Assembly: GCF_003268395.1 (NCBI RefSeq)
Contig: NZ_LQXQ01000039.1
Coordinates: 1-39,934 of the forward strand
Length of the DNA stretch: 39,934 nt
DNA from: Acinetobacter sp. CFCC 10889
GTDB taxonomy: Bacteria > Pseudomonadota > Gammaproteobacteria > Pseudomonadales > Moraxellaceae
Direction of reading: 5' to 3'
Each line of letters opens with the position of its first letter. Position 1 is the stretch's first letter. A program made the position numbers and the translations under genes. This document shows, one piece after another, positions 9,266-17,747 of this stretch. The notes under the pieces were generated by a model, which was given only the letters and a program-made list of their open reading frames with translations, did no database searches and was not told the origin of the DNA.

Positions 9266-9412
9266 AGGAGAACCTGTAAGAACCGTAGAAATAAAACAAA
9301 GAGGGAGAGATTACTAGTCATAAATATACTAGATTTGCTTGAAAAATAATCTAATTTAGATCTTAAATCAACTCGATTCTGACGAATGAACTGCTCATTT
9401 AAAATATAATGA

Positions 9413-10423
9413 TCAATCTCGATATGAACCTGGGCTAACACCTGTCCATTTTTTAAAAGCACGATGAAAGGCACTCGGGTCTTGAAAAAATAATTCATTA
9501 CTGATTTCTTGTAACGTTTTTTTCGTTGTTGTTAACAGTTCAATCGCTGTGTCACGGCGTATTTCATTTTTTAGTTGTTGGTAACTTGTTGCTTCATTTT
9601 TTAGGCGGCGCTGTATAGTGGCTTCTGACATATTAAGTTGTTGTGCCAAAACATTCAGTTCAAGCCATTGTTCAGGGGGACACTGCATAAGGGATTTGCG
9701 GATAATAGAGCTAAGCGCATGTGGATTTTTAAAACGTACCAATAAATTTTCAGGAGTGTTTCGGATAAATTCATACCAAGATTTTTGATCTTGTTTGATG
9801 GCTATTTTCAAATAATTGGCATCAAATTGAATGTAATTTTCATTCGAATTGTATTGTATATTTTCACAAAACCGTACTTTATAATCATGGTCTTCTTGAG
9901 GTGCTGCACATCGTAATTGAATTTTATTAATGATTAAACGTTGTCCACTGAGCCAACAGATTAAGCCATGAATCAGCATGAGATAAGTTGCATAAGCAAA
10001 CATAGCTTTGGGTTTTTGCCGATCATAAATTACGATATAAGCATAATTTTCCTCAACAAATAGCGTGCTAGAAAAGTCATCTAAAATTGCATTTAGAAAT
10101 TGTAAAATCTGTGAGAGTGCGACTTTTACGTTTTCGGCTTGCATGAGCATTTTGGATAATAACTGAAAACTCCCTCTGCGCATGGCATGACTATCCATAG
10201 CAAAAAATTCGTCATTCATTTGATCTGCGATTTCTGTCCACAGTTGGGCGAATACGCTGACTGAAATTCTACTTTTTTCAGATTGGATGAGTTCAGATGA
10301 AATGCCTACTTTTTGCATTAAAGATGCTAAGTCCAAATTTTTATTTTGTGCTGTGTTTAACGCTTCTCGCACCAATGCAATAGAAATCGTCCCCTTACTG
10401 TATTTTAGTGGTTGATCATTCAT
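9413..10423 (-). CDS. AraC-family transcriptional regulator
   Basis: 336 residues. The N-terminal two thirds match the arabinose-binding-like domain of the OruR/ArgR-type AraC subgroup. The C-terminal ~100 residues hold two helix-turn-helix units: LNVLAQQLNMSEATIQRRLK, then TLQEISNELFFQDPSAFHRAFKKWTG, the family signature. It is transcribed divergently from the short-chain dehydrogenase gene 145 bp away, and likely controls that gene and the following acyl-CoA dehydrogenase. The inducer is unknown. Confidence 0.9.
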   Translation of the reverse strand: MNDQPLKYSKGTISIALVREALNTAQNKNLDLASLMQKVGISSELIQSEKSRISVSVFAQLWTEIADQMNDEFFAMDSHAMRRGSFQLLSKMLMQAENVKVALSQILQFLNAILDDFSSTLFVEENYAYIVIYDRQKPKAMFAYATYLMLIHGLICWLSGQRLIINKIQLRCAAPQEDHDYKVRFCENIQYNSNENYIQFDANYLKIAIKQDQKSWYEFIRNTPENLLVRFKNPHALSSIIRKSLMQCPPEQWLELNVLAQQLNMSEATIQRRLKNEATSYQQLKNEIRRDTAIELLTTTKKTLQEISNELFFQDPSAFHRAFKKWTGVSPGSYRD

Positions 10424-10568
10424 AGGTCATTCCATTATTTTATAGCACGACGTCATTGTCCAAATGCATCATTTAAAATGCAACTTTTGGGAATTGTACT
10501 CAAGTGTTTCTGTGTTTACTCTGCTGCTTAGGTCGAGTGCTCATTCAAAAAATGAATAGGAAAATAAT

Positions 10569-11339
10569 ATGAAAATTGCAGGAAAAGTTTTTGTTGTCAC
10601 AGGTGGTGCATCAGGTTTAGGTGCAGCAACTGCAGCATTTTTAGTAGAGCGTGATGCTAAAGTGATCATTGTCGATATGAATCAGGAATTGGGTCAGCAA
10701 ACACAACAACAATTGGGCGCAAATGCCAAGTTTGTACAACTTGATGTGACCGACGAAACTACAGTTGAGCAATTTTTTAATGATGTAGAACAAGAATATG
10801 GTCAGTTAAATGGTTTAGTGAATTGTGCAGGAATCGGTCCATCTGCCAAAGTTTTAGGTAAAAAAGGTATCCATGCACTGACAGATTTTCAACGAGTATT
10901 AAATATTAATGTATCAGGTACATTTAATATGCTGCGTTTTGCTGCCAATTTAATCTCAAAATATGAATTACAAGCAGGTGAGGAAGATCGTGGTGTGATT
11001 ATCAATACGGCTTCAGTTGCTGCATTTGATGGTCAAATAGGGCAAACTGCTTACTCGGCTTCAAAAGGTGCAGTGGTTGCAATGACACTGCCATTGGCAC
11101 GTGAGCTTGCGCAACATGCGATTCGTGTAATGACGATTGCACCAGGCATTATGGAAACGCCAATGCTGAAAGCATTACCACAGAATGTGCAGGATGCTTT
11201 AGGACAAATGGTGCCATTTCCACCACGTTTGGCAAAACCTGAAGAGTTTGCATCTTTGGTTGGGCAAATTTGTGAGAATAGTTATTTGAATGGTGAAACG
11301 ATTCGTCTAGATGGTGCAATTCGTATGCAACCTAAATAA
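10569..11339 (+). CDS. Short-chain dehydrogenase, 3-hydroxyacyl-CoA dehydrogenase type II-like
   Basis: 256 residues. The NAD-binding motif TGGASGLG is at residues 12-19, NCAG is near 91, and the catalytic YSASK follows a conserved serine (NTASVAA). Ending and size are close to the HSD17B10/HADH2-type enzymes that oxidise 3-hydroxyacyl-CoA. An AGGAAAATAAT spacer precedes the ATG. With the acyl-CoA dehydrogenase downstream it suggests beta-oxidation or degradation of a branched-chain acid; the substrate is inferred only from this pairing. Confidence 0.85.
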   Translation: MKIAGKVFVVTGGASGLGAATAAFLVERDAKVIIVDMNQELGQQTQQQLGANAKFVQLDVTDETTVEQFFNDVEQEYGQLNGLVNCAGIGPSAKVLGKKGIHALTDFQRVLNINVSGTFNMLRFAANLISKYELQAGEEDRGVIINTASVAAFDGQIGQTAYSASKGAVVAMTLPLARELAQHAIRVMTIAPGIMETPMLKALPQNVQDALGQMVPFPPRLAKPEEFASLVGQICENSYLNGETIRLDGAIRMQPK

Positions 11340-11381
11340 TCAAGGAAGATGAGCTTTTTATTCGTTTAATCGCCTGCTTTT

Positions 11382-11417
11382 ATTCACATACTTTTTGAAA
11401 TCAAGGGGTATGTGAAT
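11382..11417 (+). terminator. Hairpin between dehydrogenase genes
   Basis: A perfect 10-bp inverted repeat (ATTCACATAC / GTATGTGAAT) follows the short-chain dehydrogenase stop. There is no good T-run after it, so it may be a weak terminator or an mRNA-stability hairpin. Confidence 0.4.
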
Positions 11418-11519
11418 TTCCCATAAAAATTAATTTTCCTTTGATCTTCTTTGTAGTTTTTTTATGCTATGAAGCTGGGGAATTTTTGTCAAAAAATAGT
11501 GTATAGAAAGGATGCTGTC

Positions 11520-12656
11520 ATGATTTTGAATGAAGAACAAAAAATGATTCAGGAGATGATGCGTGATTATTCACAAAATAAATTAAAAACTACTGCATCA
11601 GAACGTGATCAAACCTCACATTTTCCTGCACAAGAACTGAAAGAACTTGGTGAATTAGGTGCTTTGGGTATGACTGTTTCTGAGCAATATGGCGGTACAG
11701 GTTTAGATTATATTTCTTTGGTATTGGCTTTAGAGGAAATTGCCGCAGGAGATGGTGCGATTTCTACCATTGTCAGTGTACAAAACTCGTTGCCATGTGG
11801 CATTACTCAGCGCTATGGGACTGAACAACAAAAGCAAAAATATTTAACCAAACTCGCAACTGGGGAATGGCTTGGTTGTTTCTGCTTAACTGAACCACAA
11901 GCAGGTTCAGATGCAGGTGCATTGCAATGTAAAGCTGTGCGTGAGGGGGATGAATGGATAATCAATGGCACGAAACAGTTCATTACTACAGGGAAAAATG
12001 CACAGATCGCCATCGTTTTTGCTGTGACAGATAAAGAAGCGGGTAAACGAGGGATTTCTTGCTTCTTAGTGCCAACTGATACGCAAGGTTATATTGTTTC
12101 TCGTATTGAAGATAAAATGGGACAACATTGTTCAGATACAGCCACAATTGTTTTTGAAAATTGCCGAATTCCTGCTGAAAATTTATTGGGGCAAGAAGGT
12201 GAAGGTTACAAAATTGCTTTATCAAATTTAGAATCAGGGCGGATTGGTATCGCATCACAATGTGTAGGAATGGCACGTGCAGCGTTGGATGCGGCTGTAG
12301 AATATGCCAATCAGCGTAAAACTTTTGGTGTGGAGTTAGTACAACATCAAGCTGTTGCATTTCGTTTAGCAGATATGGCAACGCAAATTGAGGCAGCAAG
12401 ACAGTTGATTTTTCATGCAGCAAGTTTAAAAGATGCAGGATTACCTTGTTTAAAAGAAGCGTCTATGGCAAAACTTTTTGCTTCAGAAATTGCTGAAAAA
12501 GTGTGTTCAGATGCGATACAGATTCATGGCGGTTATGGTTATGTTTCTGATTTTCCAGTAGAGCGTATTTATCGAGATGTCCGTGTTAGTCAAATTTATG
12601 AAGGTGCTTCGGATATTCAGCGTTTAGTGATTGCACGTGAAGTGATTAAAGCATAA
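11520..12656 (+). CDS. Acyl-CoA dehydrogenase
   Basis: 378 residues from the ATG at 11520, preferred over an in-frame ATG at 11469 because GAAAGGA lies upstream and the length then fits the family. Signatures: CFCLTEPQAGSDAGAL (FAD/substrate loop) and, near the C-terminus, QIHGGYGYVSDFPVERIYRDVR with IYEGASDIQRLVIAR. The catalytic base glutamate is the E of YEGAS. The enzyme introduces a 2,3-double bond into acyl-CoA and passes electrons to ETF. It probably works with the upstream 3-hydroxyacyl-CoA dehydrogenase-like enzyme. Confidence 0.92.
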   Translation: MILNEEQKMIQEMMRDYSQNKLKTTASERDQTSHFPAQELKELGELGALGMTVSEQYGGTGLDYISLVLALEEIAAGDGAISTIVSVQNSLPCGITQRYGTEQQKQKYLTKLATGEWLGCFCLTEPQAGSDAGALQCKAVREGDEWIINGTKQFITTGKNAQIAIVFAVTDKEAGKRGISCFLVPTDTQGYIVSRIEDKMGQHCSDTATIVFENCRIPAENLLGQEGEGYKIALSNLESGRIGIASQCVGMARAALDAAVEYANQRKTFGVELVQHQAVAFRLADMATQIEAARQLIFHAASLKDAGLPCLKEASMAKLFASEIAEKVCSDAIQIHGGYGYVSDFPVERIYRDVRVSQIYEGASDIQRLVIAREVIKA

Positions 12657-12667
12657 TGAGCTAATAA

Positions 12668-12698
12668 TTGAAGTGACATTTGAGTAATGTCACCTCAA
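12668..12698. terminator. Hairpin between convergent genes
   Basis: A stem of 12 pairs with one mismatch (core GTGACATT / AATGTCAC) sits between the convergent acyl-CoA dehydrogenase and DJ-1/PfpI genes. No strong T-run is present on either strand, so termination strength is uncertain. Confidence 0.4.
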
Positions 12699-12763
12699 TG
12701 ATAATCGTTGGGCACGATAGAAACTTGTTTAAATAACACTATTTTTGAAAATAAATGAAAAGT

Positions 12764-13282
12764 TTAAGCCCTTAAAACACTTAAGCATTCTCGTATAAAA
12801 ATCGGTAATTCTTGGGTGGAGCGTGAAGAAATATACAAGTTATTGTCATTTACCACATCACGGTCAAAAATCACCGCACCTGCATTTTTTAACTCTTGAA
12901 TCATAGTTTCGATAGACGTCAGTCTGCGCCCAATGGCAATTTGTGCATCAATCAGCAAATGTGGACTATAGCAGGATAGAAAGATCGGTTTTTGTGCATT
13001 GGCGAAACAACGTAAATAATCAATAAAACGTTCATCTTTTTTAAGATGGTAAGGGGATTGACCACCTGGAATCATTAGCGCATCGAAATCCTGAACTGAG
13101 ATCTCATCTATACCATGATCAATGCTGACGGAAGATTTACGTTGTTGACTATAAACAATATTGCCAGCGATTTTTTCGATATTGCGAACAGAATGACTTG
13201 CTGCCCGAAAAGCTTCAACAGGATCGTGGTATTCCACATCTTCAAAATCATGGGTAATCAGAACAGCGATTCTCTTATTCAT
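12764..13282 (-). CDS. DJ-1/PfpI family protein
   Basis: 172 residues of the class I glutamine amidotransferase-like fold. The N-terminal FEDVEYHDPVEAF gives the conserved glutamates, and ALMIPGGQSPYHL matches the family's PGG loop. The nucleophile elbow is FLSCYSPHLL with C104. Most PfpI proteases and glyoxalases have Cys-His at this place; here C104 is followed by Y105, so the usual catalytic histidine is missing. Glyoxalase III, chaperone or stress roles occur in the family; none can be assigned here. It is convergent with the acyl-CoA dehydrogenase. Confidence 0.85.
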   Translation of the reverse strand: MNKRIAVLITHDFEDVEYHDPVEAFRAASHSVRNIEKIAGNIVYSQQRKSSVSIDHGIDEISVQDFDALMIPGGQSPYHLKKDERFIDYLRCFANAQKPIFLSCYSPHLLIDAQIAIGRRLTSIETMIQELKNAGAVIFDRDVVNDNNLYISSRSTQELPIFIRECLSVLRA

Positions 13283-13464
13283 TTTTGAGTACTCGAGTTG
13301 CGCTTTAGCTTATTTATCATAAATGGCATGGCTTAAATTTATATAGGGGCTTTGTAAATTTGTGAATGTATTTGTCTAGCAGCTTTATTTATTATTTTTG
13401 ATCCCATAGCACTGTGCTTAAAAGCGAGATAAAAGCAGTATTGTGCAACAAATTCGCCTGAACT

Positions 13465-13499
13465 ATTGTTATACTGTGGATGGTTTAAAATTTAAACCA
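13465..13499 (+). promoter_or_regulatory. Candidate pheA promoter and palindrome
   Basis: TGTTATACT near 13467-13475 fits an extended -10 element; no good -35 is seen. Directly downstream, TGGTTTAAAATTTAAACCA (13481-13499) is a near-perfect palindrome close to the expected transcription start and could be an operator. It is a candidate only. Confidence 0.4.
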
Positions 13500-13535
13500 C
13501 TTGTGATTCCAGACTTTTAAAAGGGCGATATAACA

Positions 13536-14642
13536 ATGATCAACGATGATCAAAACACGACTTCTCTCGATCTTGCTCAAATCCGTGAAGATATTGACTC
13601 AGTAGATCAGCAACTTCAACAACTGATCAACCGCCGTGCGCGTTTGGCTGAAGCAGTTGCAAAAGCAAAATTTGCCGCAGAAGAGAACCCGTTGTTTTAT
13701 CGTCCTGAACGCGAAGCACAGGTGTTACGTAATGTGATGGAGCGTAATGAAGGTCCATTGTCAGATACCACGATGGCACGTTTGTTTCGTGAAATTATGT
13801 CTGCATGTTTGGCACTTGAAGCACCGCAAAGCATTGCGTTCTTAGGTCCAGTCGGAACTTATACCCATTCAGCTGTGCTTAAACACTTTGGTCAAGATGC
13901 TGTGGTTCGTCCACTTCCTACTATTGACGAAGTGTTCCGTGAAGTAGAAGCGGGCAGTGCGCACTATGGTTTGGTGCCTGTCGAAAACTCATCTGAAGGT
14001 GTGGTCAACCATACTTTGGACTGCTTTAAAGCATCACATTTAAATGTGATTGGTGAAGTTGAATTGCGTATTCATCACCAATTCCTGATTTCTTCAAATA
14101 CCCGTAAAGACAGCATTAAACAGATTTACGCGCATCAACAAACCCTTGCACAATGTCGTAAATGGCTTGATGCGCATTATCCAGGTGTAGAACGTGTTGC
14201 ACTCAGCTCAAATGCTGAAGCGGCGCGCCGTATTCGCAATGAGTGGCATTCTGCTGCGATTGCATCGGATGTTGCGGCAAGCATCTATGATTTAGAAATT
14301 TTACACGGCAACATTGAAGACAATCCTGAAAATACCACACGTTTCCTTGTGATTGGTCGTGAAAAAATTCCACAAAGTGGTAATGACAAGACTTCATTGC
14401 TTATTTCTGCGCATGATCGTGCAGGGGCGTTATTGGAAATTCTTGCACCATTTGCAAAACATCAAATCAGCTTAACCAGTATTGAAACCCGTCCTGCATT
14501 GCCTGAGAAATGGGCTTATGTGTTCTTCATCGACCTTGAAGGGCATGTGGAACAGGATAATGTCAAAGCGGCGATTGAAGAAATTCGTCCGTTGGTCAAA
14601 GAAGTGCGTGTTTTAGGTTCTTATCCTGCTGCTGTACTTTAA
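13536..14642 (+). CDS. pheA: Chorismate mutase/prephenate dehydratase (P-protein)
   Basis: A 368-residue bifunctional enzyme of phenylalanine synthesis. Residues about 12-100 are an AroQ-type chorismate mutase (IREDIDSVDQQLQQLINRRARL). Residues about 105-275 are prephenate dehydratase (FLGPVGTYTHSAVLKHFG, and NTTRFLVIG at the end). Residues 285-360 are the regulatory ACT domain (AGALLEILAPF and SIETRP, the phenylalanine site). It converts chorismate to prephenate and then phenylpyruvate. AAGGGCG lies upstream of the ATG. The fused tyrA-aroA gene follows after 33 nt, so the two are probably co-transcribed. Confidence 0.95.
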   Translation: MINDDQNTTSLDLAQIREDIDSVDQQLQQLINRRARLAEAVAKAKFAAEENPLFYRPEREAQVLRNVMERNEGPLSDTTMARLFREIMSACLALEAPQSIAFLGPVGTYTHSAVLKHFGQDAVVRPLPTIDEVFREVEAGSAHYGLVPVENSSEGVVNHTLDCFKASHLNVIGEVELRIHHQFLISSNTRKDSIKQIYAHQQTLAQCRKWLDAHYPGVERVALSSNAEAARRIRNEWHSAAIASDVAASIYDLEILHGNIEDNPENTTRFLVIGREKIPQSGNDKTSLLISAHDRAGALLEILAPFAKHQISLTSIETRPALPEKWAYVFFIDLEGHVEQDNVKAAIEEIRPLVKEVRVLGSYPAAVL

Positions 14643-14675
14643 GTCGTTGTGAAATAGAGGAATATAGAACTCATC

Positions 14676-16940
14676 ATGTCACAACCTGTTTTAAAAGATC
14701 AAAAAATGTTTAAAAAAGTGGCATTTATCGGCTTGGGCTTAATCGGCTCAAGTTTGGCACGTGTCATGATTGCTGAACATTTAGTTGAAAATATTGTCGC
14801 ATCTACACGTTCTAAAAAAACCTTGGAAGATGCTAAAGCTTTGGGCATTATTTCTGAGGGTTTTAGTGATCCTGCTGAAGCGGTGAAAGATGCAGATTTA
14901 GTTGTATTGGCATTGCCTGTACGTGCGACGCAAAAGGCTTTGGAAAGTATCAAACCGTATTTGTCTGAAAATGTCATCATTACCGATGTGGGCAGTACCA
15001 AAGGTAATGTTGTCGATGCAGCCAAAGCAGTATTTGGTGAAAACCTACCTGTAGGTTTTGTTCCAGGACATCCGATTGCAGGCGCTGAACATACAGGCGT
15101 ACATGCAGGTAAAGTGGATTTATTTGCCAATCATAAAGTGATTTTAACGCCATTACCAAGCAGTGCAGATTGGGCAGTCGAAAAACTGATTCAACTGTGG
15201 CAAACCGCTAAAGCGGAAGTGATCTGTATGGATGTTGATAAGCATGATGAAGTGCTTGCGCATACCAGTCATTTACCGCATCTGATGGCGTTTAACTTGG
15301 TTGAACAACTTGCCAATCGTGAAGATAATCTTGATATTTTCCGTTATGCAGCAGGTGGTTTTCGTGATTTCTCTCGGATTGCTGCCAGTGATCCGCAGAT
15401 GTGGCACGATATTTTCTTTGCCAATAAAAAAGCTATTCTGAATGCAGTTGATGGTTTTGAAGCTCAGCTCGCAACATTACGCCAACTCATTGAAAATGAA
15501 GATTCACAAGCATTGATGGGATTGCTTGGACATGCGCAAGCCGCACGTCAGCATTTCAATCATATGCTCGCCAATAAACCTTTGATGGAGAAAAATAAGG
15601 TGACACAACAATTTACCATTTTGCCGGGTGAGAAGACATTTAAAGGTAAATTTACCGTGCCGGGTGACAAATCAGTGTCACATCGTTCCATCATGTTTGG
15701 GGCGATTGCCGAAGGAACAACGCATGTGACAGGTTTCCTTGAAGGTGAAGATGCTTTAGCAACTTTGCAAGCGTTCCGTGATATGGGCGTAAGTATTGAA
15801 GGCCCGAAAAATGGCGAAGTGACCATTCATGGTGTGGGAATCAATGGTTTGAAAGCACCGAAAACAGCGCTGTATATGGGCAACTCAGGTACATCTATGC
15901 GTCTGCTTTCAGGCATGTTGTCTGCACAACAATTTGATTCTGTGATGACAGGTGATGCGTCATTGTCTAAACGTCCGATGGAACGTATTGCCAAGCCTTT
16001 ACGTGAAATGGGCGCGCAGATTCAAAGTACAGGTGAACGTGGTACACCACCAATTTCGATCACAGGTGCGCAAGCGCTGAAAGGCATTCATTATGATTTG
16101 CCAATGGCATCGGCTCAGGTGAAATCAGGCATTTTACTTGCAGGTTTGTGGGCAGAAGGTGAAACCTCTGTGACTGAGCCTGAGCCAACACGTGATCATA
16201 CTGAGCGTATGCTTCGTGCATTTGGTTATGATGTCAAAACTGAAGGTAACCGTATTTCACTGCAAGGTGGTGGAAAATTAGTCGGTACTGAGATTCAGGT
16301 ACCCTCTGATATTTCATCAGCAGCGTTCTTTATGGTGGGTGCAGCAATTACTGAGGGTTCAGATGTAACACTTGAAGCGGTAGGAATTAACCCAACGCGT
16401 ACAGGTGTGATTGAAATCCTGAAACAAATGGGTGCGGATTTAACCGTTGAAAATGAACGTGTTGCAGGCGGTGAACCGATTGCAGATATTCGTATTCGTG
16501 GTAGCCGTACATTGAAAGGTATTCACATGCCTGAAGACCAAGTGCCTTTAGCGATTGATGAATTTCCTGCATTGTTTATTGCTGCGGCATGTGCCGAAGG
16601 TCAAACCATTTTGACAGGTGCTGCTGAACTGCGTGTTAAAGAATCTGATCGTATACAAGTAATGGCTGATGGCTTAAAAACCATGGGTGTTGACTGCACA
16701 CCAACTGATGATGGCATTATCATTGAAGGTAAGGGTAAATCAGGTGAATGGGGTGCAATCTTCACAGGTGGTGAAATTGAGTCACATCATGACCATCGTA
16801 TTGCGATGAGCTTCTCAATGGCAGGTCTGCGTAATTCAGAAGAAATTAAAATTGTTGGTACTGAAACTGTAGCAACAAGTTTCCCGACATTTACTCAACT
16901 TGCAACTCAAGCAGGCTTGAATATTCAAGTGACTGAATAA
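14676..16940 (+). CDS. tyrA-aroA: Fused prephenate dehydrogenase / EPSP synthase
   Basis: 754 residues. Residues 12-300 are prephenate dehydrogenase: the Rossmann motif FIGLGLIGSSLA at 18-29, then GHPIAGAEHTG and HTSHLPHLMAF. Residues about 312-754 are 5-enolpyruvylshikimate-3-phosphate synthase: PGDKSVSHRSIMFGAIAEG, NSGTSMRLLSGML, KRPMERIAKPL, ESDRIQVMADGL. The protein feeds tyrosine synthesis at one end and makes the shikimate-pathway precursor of chorismate at the other. This fusion downstream of pheA is known from Acinetobacter and some relatives. GAGGAA lies 14 nt before the chosen ATG; an internal ATG at 14706 is an alternative start. Confidence 0.95.
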   Translation: MSQPVLKDQKMFKKVAFIGLGLIGSSLARVMIAEHLVENIVASTRSKKTLEDAKALGIISEGFSDPAEAVKDADLVVLALPVRATQKALESIKPYLSENVIITDVGSTKGNVVDAAKAVFGENLPVGFVPGHPIAGAEHTGVHAGKVDLFANHKVILTPLPSSADWAVEKLIQLWQTAKAEVICMDVDKHDEVLAHTSHLPHLMAFNLVEQLANREDNLDIFRYAAGGFRDFSRIAASDPQMWHDIFFANKKAILNAVDGFEAQLATLRQLIENEDSQALMGLLGHAQAARQHFNHMLANKPLMEKNKVTQQFTILPGEKTFKGKFTVPGDKSVSHRSIMFGAIAEGTTHVTGFLEGEDALATLQAFRDMGVSIEGPKNGEVTIHGVGINGLKAPKTALYMGNSGTSMRLLSGMLSAQQFDSVMTGDASLSKRPMERIAKPLREMGAQIQSTGERGTPPISITGAQALKGIHYDLPMASAQVKSGILLAGLWAEGETSVTEPEPTRDHTERMLRAFGYDVKTEGNRISLQGGGKLVGTEIQVPSDISSAAFFMVGAAITEGSDVTLEAVGINPTRTGVIEILKQMGADLTVENERVAGGEPIADIRIRGSRTLKGIHMPEDQVPLAIDEFPALFIAAACAEGQTILTGAAELRVKESDRIQVMADGLKTMGVDCTPTDDGIIIEGKGKSGEWGAIFTGGEIESHHDHRIAMSFSMAGLRNSEEIKIVGTETVATSFPTFTQLATQAGLNIQVTE

Positions 16941-16988
16941 TAGGGTTTTTGAAAAAATCATTATTAATCGTTGGTAATAGTGAAAGTA

Positions 16989-17040
16989 CCTTCTCTTGCG
17001 CCATATATGGTTCAGGGAGAAGGTTAGGATGAGAGGGGTG
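16989..17040. repeat. Probable intergenic palindromic repeat
   Basis: CCTTCTC and GAGAAGG flank a 21-nt loop and are followed by TTAGGATGAGAGGGG. The combination resembles the widespread CCTTCTCCC / GGGAGAAGGTTAGGATGAGGG intergenic repeat of gammaproteobacteria. Its identity is from memory and a genome-wide copy count would be needed. Confidence 0.45.
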
Positions 17041-17100
17041 CTTAAGCTTTCTCTTTAGCTATAGCCAATCTTTGGTCTAATTTTTGTATATTTTTTCGAC

Positions 17101-17135
17101 AACAGCCAAGCTTTTGCTTGGCTGTTTTGTTTTTA
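17101..17135 (+). terminator. Intrinsic terminator of the pheA/tyrA-aroA unit
   Basis: A perfect 11-bp hairpin (AACAGCCAAGC / GCTTGGCTGTT, 4-nt loop) is followed by TTGTTTTT. Confidence 0.9.
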
Positions 17136-17182
17136 TTGCTTATTCTAAAACCATACAACTATAAAGTCTTTTGGATGAAGCA

Positions 17183-17560
17183 ATGAGAACATTACAATTT
17201 ACTGCGAACTGTGAAAATCATATTAAAAATGATGCTCAGGGCAATGCATGTCATGTCACTCAAGCCTATGTGACCGACTTATTATCGACACAACTTGTTG
17301 AGTATGGTTTTAAAACTGAATCAACAAGTTCAGAAGAAAACTTAGCAGTAAGTGTAGAAAATCATCCGATTGGTTTAGGTGTGAATTGTCGTTTAAATGA
17401 TGATGGTTTGTTGACTTGTCAAATTTCAGCGCATGCGGATGAAGAGCAGGTATGGTTTAAAAAGATTGCGACACAAAGTATGATCAAACAATTAGCAAAT
17501 GCTGTAGAAAATACTTTGAAAAAAGATGCTACATTTACAGGCTTTGAGTGGAAAGGTTAA
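17183..17560 (+). CDS. Hypothetical protein
   Basis: 125 residues from the ATG at 17183, preferred because GGATGAAG sits just upstream; an upstream TTG at 17171 is less likely. It is a small soluble protein with no signal peptide or membrane segment, mixed alpha/beta, and I do not recognise the family. It stands alone between the aroA terminator and the next membrane protein gene. Confidence 0.65.
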   Translation: MRTLQFTANCENHIKNDAQGNACHVTQAYVTDLLSTQLVEYGFKTESTSSEENLAVSVENHPIGLGVNCRLNDDGLLTCQISAHADEEQVWFKKIATQSMIKQLANAVENTLKKDATFTGFEWKG

Positions 17561-17747
17561 TTTAATGTAAATTTCAAAATGCAATTTAGTGATGTACGAA
17601 TAGAGGTTTATAAATAAGTTTCCTGTTATTAATATGGGAAAATTTTGTATTTTAAGCAGTTGTTATTGATTATTTTAAATAAAATGTGATTTGTTTCACT
17701 TATTTTTATTGTAGAATAAACATAAATATATAAATTATAAGATTAAA

